Source: Undaria pinnatifida (taxonomy: Eukaryota; Sar; Phaeophyceae; Laminariales; Alariaceae). Taken from it: a stretch of 64,000 nucleotides of DNA. Shown here piece by piece: positions 52,201-64,000 of this stretch. The stretch covers positions 12,847,611 through 12,911,610 of the forward strand of contig JABAKD010000026.1 in the NCBI GenBank assembly GCA_012845835.1, given 5' to 3'. Under the pieces are notes generated by a model, which saw nothing but the letters and a program-made list of their open reading frames with translations, was not told the DNA's origin and searched no databases. How positions within the stretch are numbered: the first letter of the stretch is position 1; each line of letters begins with the position of its first letter. The position numbers and the translations under genes were made by a program.

Positions 52201-52847
52201 AAACGCAAAGCCGCAATGAGTGCAATGGGTCATGTTAACAATATTGGTAGCGTTCAAGATGGCAACGTACGTTTAGGCGAGTAAAGCCAGGTGGGCGAGC
52301 AGGCAGGCAGGTCGGGTGTCGCCGAAACACATACATTGTGAGGACACTATCATAGTCTAACGCACGGCTCTCAGCGGAGCGGCATTTCTCTGGTGTTTTT
52401 TTCTCGTTCTCTGTTTCTCCTGCAGTTATGTCTGGTTAGCTACGTTGTGCATGTTCCGTTTATACGCATGCAGCAGCTTGGCATTATATGGACAGCTCTG
52501 TTTACTCATGTGTACCAGGTACTGCATTTGCGATGCTTATCTCTGTTTCGTAACTTATTCCCACAGAGCTTGCATATTTTTCGCGTCTCTCTACATTGAA
52601 GCATCGGCGCGGACACTGGATGCGCCCAACATCAGAGGGTAAAAGAGAATGACTCACACGTACACAGCTAGATTCGGGCTTGATTTAATGTCAGACTAAC
52701 AATAACAACAACATCAACAACGTCATGAATCACGAGGGTCGCGAAAAACTTGAGAATATCCATACAGTTACTGCACTTGTGTGAGTACCTATCTTCGCCA
52801 TCGTCATCGGACAAGAAGCCGTACGAGTCGCCTTCCGCGCCAGACAT
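42050..52847 (-). CDS. Tudor/Agenet-like repeat protein with long disordered and coiled-coil regions, 7 exons
   Basis: Reads right to left from ATG at 52847 to TAA at 42050, about 1221 residues. The start MSGAEGDSYGFLSDDDGED is acidic; a basic, Gly- and Ser-rich stretch follows. Two tandem Tudor-like modules lie at about residues 165-275. The first has VEARFGGRSKWFMGKV and YDIAYDDGDNEDGV; the second has VELKLTRKGKGYHPGTIGRV and LYVKLEDGDSEW. Both show the aromatic/acidic pattern of Tudor, Agenet or PWWP-like readers of methylated Lys or Arg. A ~430-residue Ser/Thr/Pro/Glu-rich tract follows, then two predicted coiled-coil exons, another disordered tract, and a final helix (LRRKLETERRHSQKVLETMK). 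I do not recognise a named orthologue. Nuclear reader or adaptor is inference. Shares an upstream region with the divergent b5 gene. Confidence 0.8.
44091..44232 (+). mobile_element. MITE-E, second copy with eroded right end
   Basis: Left CGTTCGAGAGCAAAGATGTC then GGTTGACGG. The right end is only partly kept (tagacgaccgtcatcccac). Confidence 0.65.
44340..45451. mobile_element. Cluster of decayed MITE-A fragments in the Tudor-like gene intron
   Basis: Family motifs recur (gattttgggt near 44630 and 45370, ACGCGTGCTACGACAGAGAGG at 44719, cgcagcacgcgtc at 45439), interrupted by poly-C/poly-A runs. Individual copies cannot be delimited by eye. Confidence 0.5.
45742..45891 (-). CDS. Tudor-like gene exon 6 (coiled coil)
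   Basis: Acceptor cgcgagcag, donor gtaagc, exactly 50 codons, phase 0. Contains MQGALQQERDKAQAVLGGHR and ISALSEELKLARRQLDAERS, a clear heptad pattern continuing exon 5. Confidence 0.82.
46367..46665. repeat. Pentamer element, diverged
   Basis: gacccgacccgacccctgag, then spacers, ending catgacccgtgaaaagttaa then aatccctg. Lies in the Tudor-like gene intron between exons 5 and 6. Confidence 0.65.
47150..47350 (+). repeat. Two tandem ~110-bp units
   Basis: cggcctaaagcggctggtga, tacctcgtcc, tgtctgggttggggtta and ggctgacaaaggcggagaag each occur twice. Lies in the intron between Tudor-like gene exons 5 and 6. Confidence 0.85.
47573..47765 (-). CDS. Tudor-like gene exon 5 (coiled coil)
   Basis: Acceptor atattctcag, donor gtacga. 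Completes the split Arg codon, then VSEYIERVPTTRLRPTIYQC and a heptad-rich helix (MHLAEEVRLLKAKLTAADGH). Ends phase 0 at Gln. Confidence 0.82.
48780..50155 (-). CDS. Tudor-like gene exon 4 (module 2 and disordered region)
   Basis: Acceptor aaaccaccag, donor gtgagc, 1376 nt ending in phase 2. Opens GYHPGTIGRVNDDGSLYVKL and EDGDSEWSASPQQVIPLY, completing module 2. The remaining ~420 residues are Ser/Thr/Pro/Glu/Ala-rich with no fold I recognise. The long ORF on the opposite strand (49284-50039) is a shadow. Confidence 0.87.
51329..51499 (-). CDS. Tudor-like gene exon 3
   Basis: Acceptor ggttcctcag, donor gtacga, 57 codons, phase 0. Completes module 1 (VSPGKVLYDIAYDDGDNEDG) and begins module 2 (LAVELKLTRKGK). 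Confidence 0.88.
51710..52193 (-). CDS. Tudor-like gene exon 2
   Basis: Acceptor gtttcgcacag, donor gtgagc, 161 codons plus one base. Contains charged Arg/Asp/Ser-rich sequence, nine consecutive Gly, and a Lys/Arg/Glu helix-like stretch. It ends with the first half of Tudor module 1, DTVEARFGGRSKWFMGK. If exon 1 is wrong, the first ATG in this exon (52180) is the fallback start. Confidence 0.82.
52789..52847 (-). CDS. Tudor-like gene exon 1 (start codon)
   Basis: ATG at 52847 opens MSGAEGDSYGFLSDDDGED and ends with AG before donor gtactc. The missing third base is supplied by exon 2 (AG+A = Arg), so frame and phase agree. The short acidic exon is supported mainly by this fit. Confidence 0.7.
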
Positions 52848-53393
52848 GTCGTTGAGTACACGTACACACGCAGCAGCTCAGTGCCTCGCTCCAGAGAATT
52901 GGGTGCACCCCATGTGTCTAGCGAACCCTCAGGCGGAGTCGGGTCGTCGACCAGCGATGCGACGCCGGATCGGCCGTCCGCGGTCACCTGTCGGCAGAAA
53001 ATATATCAGAAGACGTCCAAGCGGCGCCTTCAAGCAACGGAAGCAGTTAGTGTGTACGCTGCGATCACAAGGGTGCATAGGGCCGGGCGCTTCACACAAA
53101 AACATAGTACAACAGCAGTACGAGTAGTGTTGTCTGCTCTCTGTCATGGGGCGGGAGTGCTGTCTCCTGGTCAGCTAAAGCAGTCGACGATCGGTCGATC
53201 GGTCGTCGACTCGTCGACTGATCGATGAAAAAATGGAGCGTTTCATTCGAACCGGAACTTATATGACACGAACCAGAACTTTCCTCGTTTTCGGTGAAAA
53301 AGGCGGCGTATTGTGAAAGCAGCGGCGTCTCGGGCGTGTAGCCCTACACTTCAGCAGCCCCCAGGTGCGCCGTCCGAGCCAGCCGGATCAAGT
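52848..53393. promoter_or_regulatory. Divergent intergenic region between the Tudor-like and b5 genes
   Basis: The two predicted start codons lie 546 bp apart on opposite strands, so both promoters should lie here or be shared. I see no clear TATA box. A dyad-rich cluster at 53180-53226 contains GTCGACGA and TCGTCGAC flanking overlapping TCGATCG/GATCGG units. An unannotated 5' UTR exon for either gene is possible. Confidence 0.45.
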
Positions 53394-63587
<10,194 letters not shown>

Positions 63588-64000
63588 ATTGGTTGTCTTT
63601 TCTCTTGTCGGGAGAAGTTCCGCTTCCCCCGCCCCCTCCCCCCCCCCACCTACTACTTTCGCTTTGTTTTTTGTTTGAGGTGTGATACTTGATCTGGGCC
63701 CCCCTTGTAAGGCCTCTTGCTTAGCATAGGGGCTACTACAGGAGACGTCGGCAACGTTACTTCTCGCCCGCCTGTACATTACATCCGAAATTATCCTCGA
63801 GCTATCGATACTGCTTTCCTCATAAACATAGTGTGGGATAGGAAACTAAAATGTTACATCACCCCCGTCGGTCGGCTTTTCCCACCCTTCCCAGAATTGT
63901 GTTTGGTTTCGCGCCGCGGAGTTCCAATTAGTTCCGTCGCTTCCCGCGTCTTGTGTCTGTTACCCTTCCCCTGGTTGTACGTTTTATGTAACACGTGAAT
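63588..64000. other. 3' flank of the b5 gene, right edge
   Basis: No supported ORF or recognised repeat; a C-run at 63625-63650. Confidence 0.55.

Noticed and set aside
52024-52257. Alternative - strand ORF beginning MTHCTHCGFAFRTE, which looks like a small zinc ribbon
   Set aside because: It ends at a stop and is out of frame with the Tudor module. The overlapping frame runs into the module and matches the exon 1 phase.

Overview
The window is nuclear DNA of an intron-rich eukaryote, most likely a stramenopile and plausibly a brown alga. The reasons are GT-AG introns (many with gtgagt/gtaagc donors) up to 7.3 kb long, many short dispersed repeats, and protein families assembled only by splicing. 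The organism call is inference; no rRNA, organelle or marker gene is present. I saw no CRISPR array, operon, tRNA or rRNA.

Three protein-coding genes can be built exon by exon with matching splice phases. (1) From the left edge to 27549 on the + strand lies a 5'-truncated BEACH-WD40 gene of the FAN/NSMAF type. It has 15 visible exons encoding 1028 residues: the C-terminal BEACH domain, a very long Gly/Gln-rich linker, and seven WD40 repeats ending the protein. (2) From 52847 down to 42050 on the - strand lies a 7-exon gene of about 1221 residues. It has two Tudor/Agenet-like folds near the N-terminus, then long disordered stretches and coiled coil. I do not know its function. (3) From 53394 to 63587 on the + strand lies a 4-exon gene for a 197-residue cytochrome b5-domain protein. 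It resembles the N-terminal module of NCB5OR (CYB5R4) but has no CS or reductase domain. Genes 2 and 3 are divergent with a 546-bp shared upstream region. Genes 1 and 2 converge on a 14.5-kb gene-poor interval.

Most of the remaining sequence is repeats. Several families have terminal inverted repeats and look like non-autonomous DNA transposons (called here MITE-A, -B, -C, -D, -E and -H). There is an inverted pair of 344- and ~437-bp elements, and a family of pentanucleotide (GACCC/GGGTC) arrays closed by inverted ends. There are many minisatellites and microsatellites, including a nearly pure ~900-bp (CTGT)n tract. The clearest individual object is a 1132-bp element at 37029-38160 with perfect 25-bp terminal inverted repeats and a 6-bp target duplication. 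It is inserted in a MITE-A copy and carries a small Cys/His-containing ORF. I regard it, and the pentamer elements, as the best candidates for something undescribed.

The genes do not obviously share a pathway. BEACH-WD40 proteins are membrane-trafficking or signalling scaffolds, Tudor-like folds read methylated ligands, and b5 domains carry electrons.
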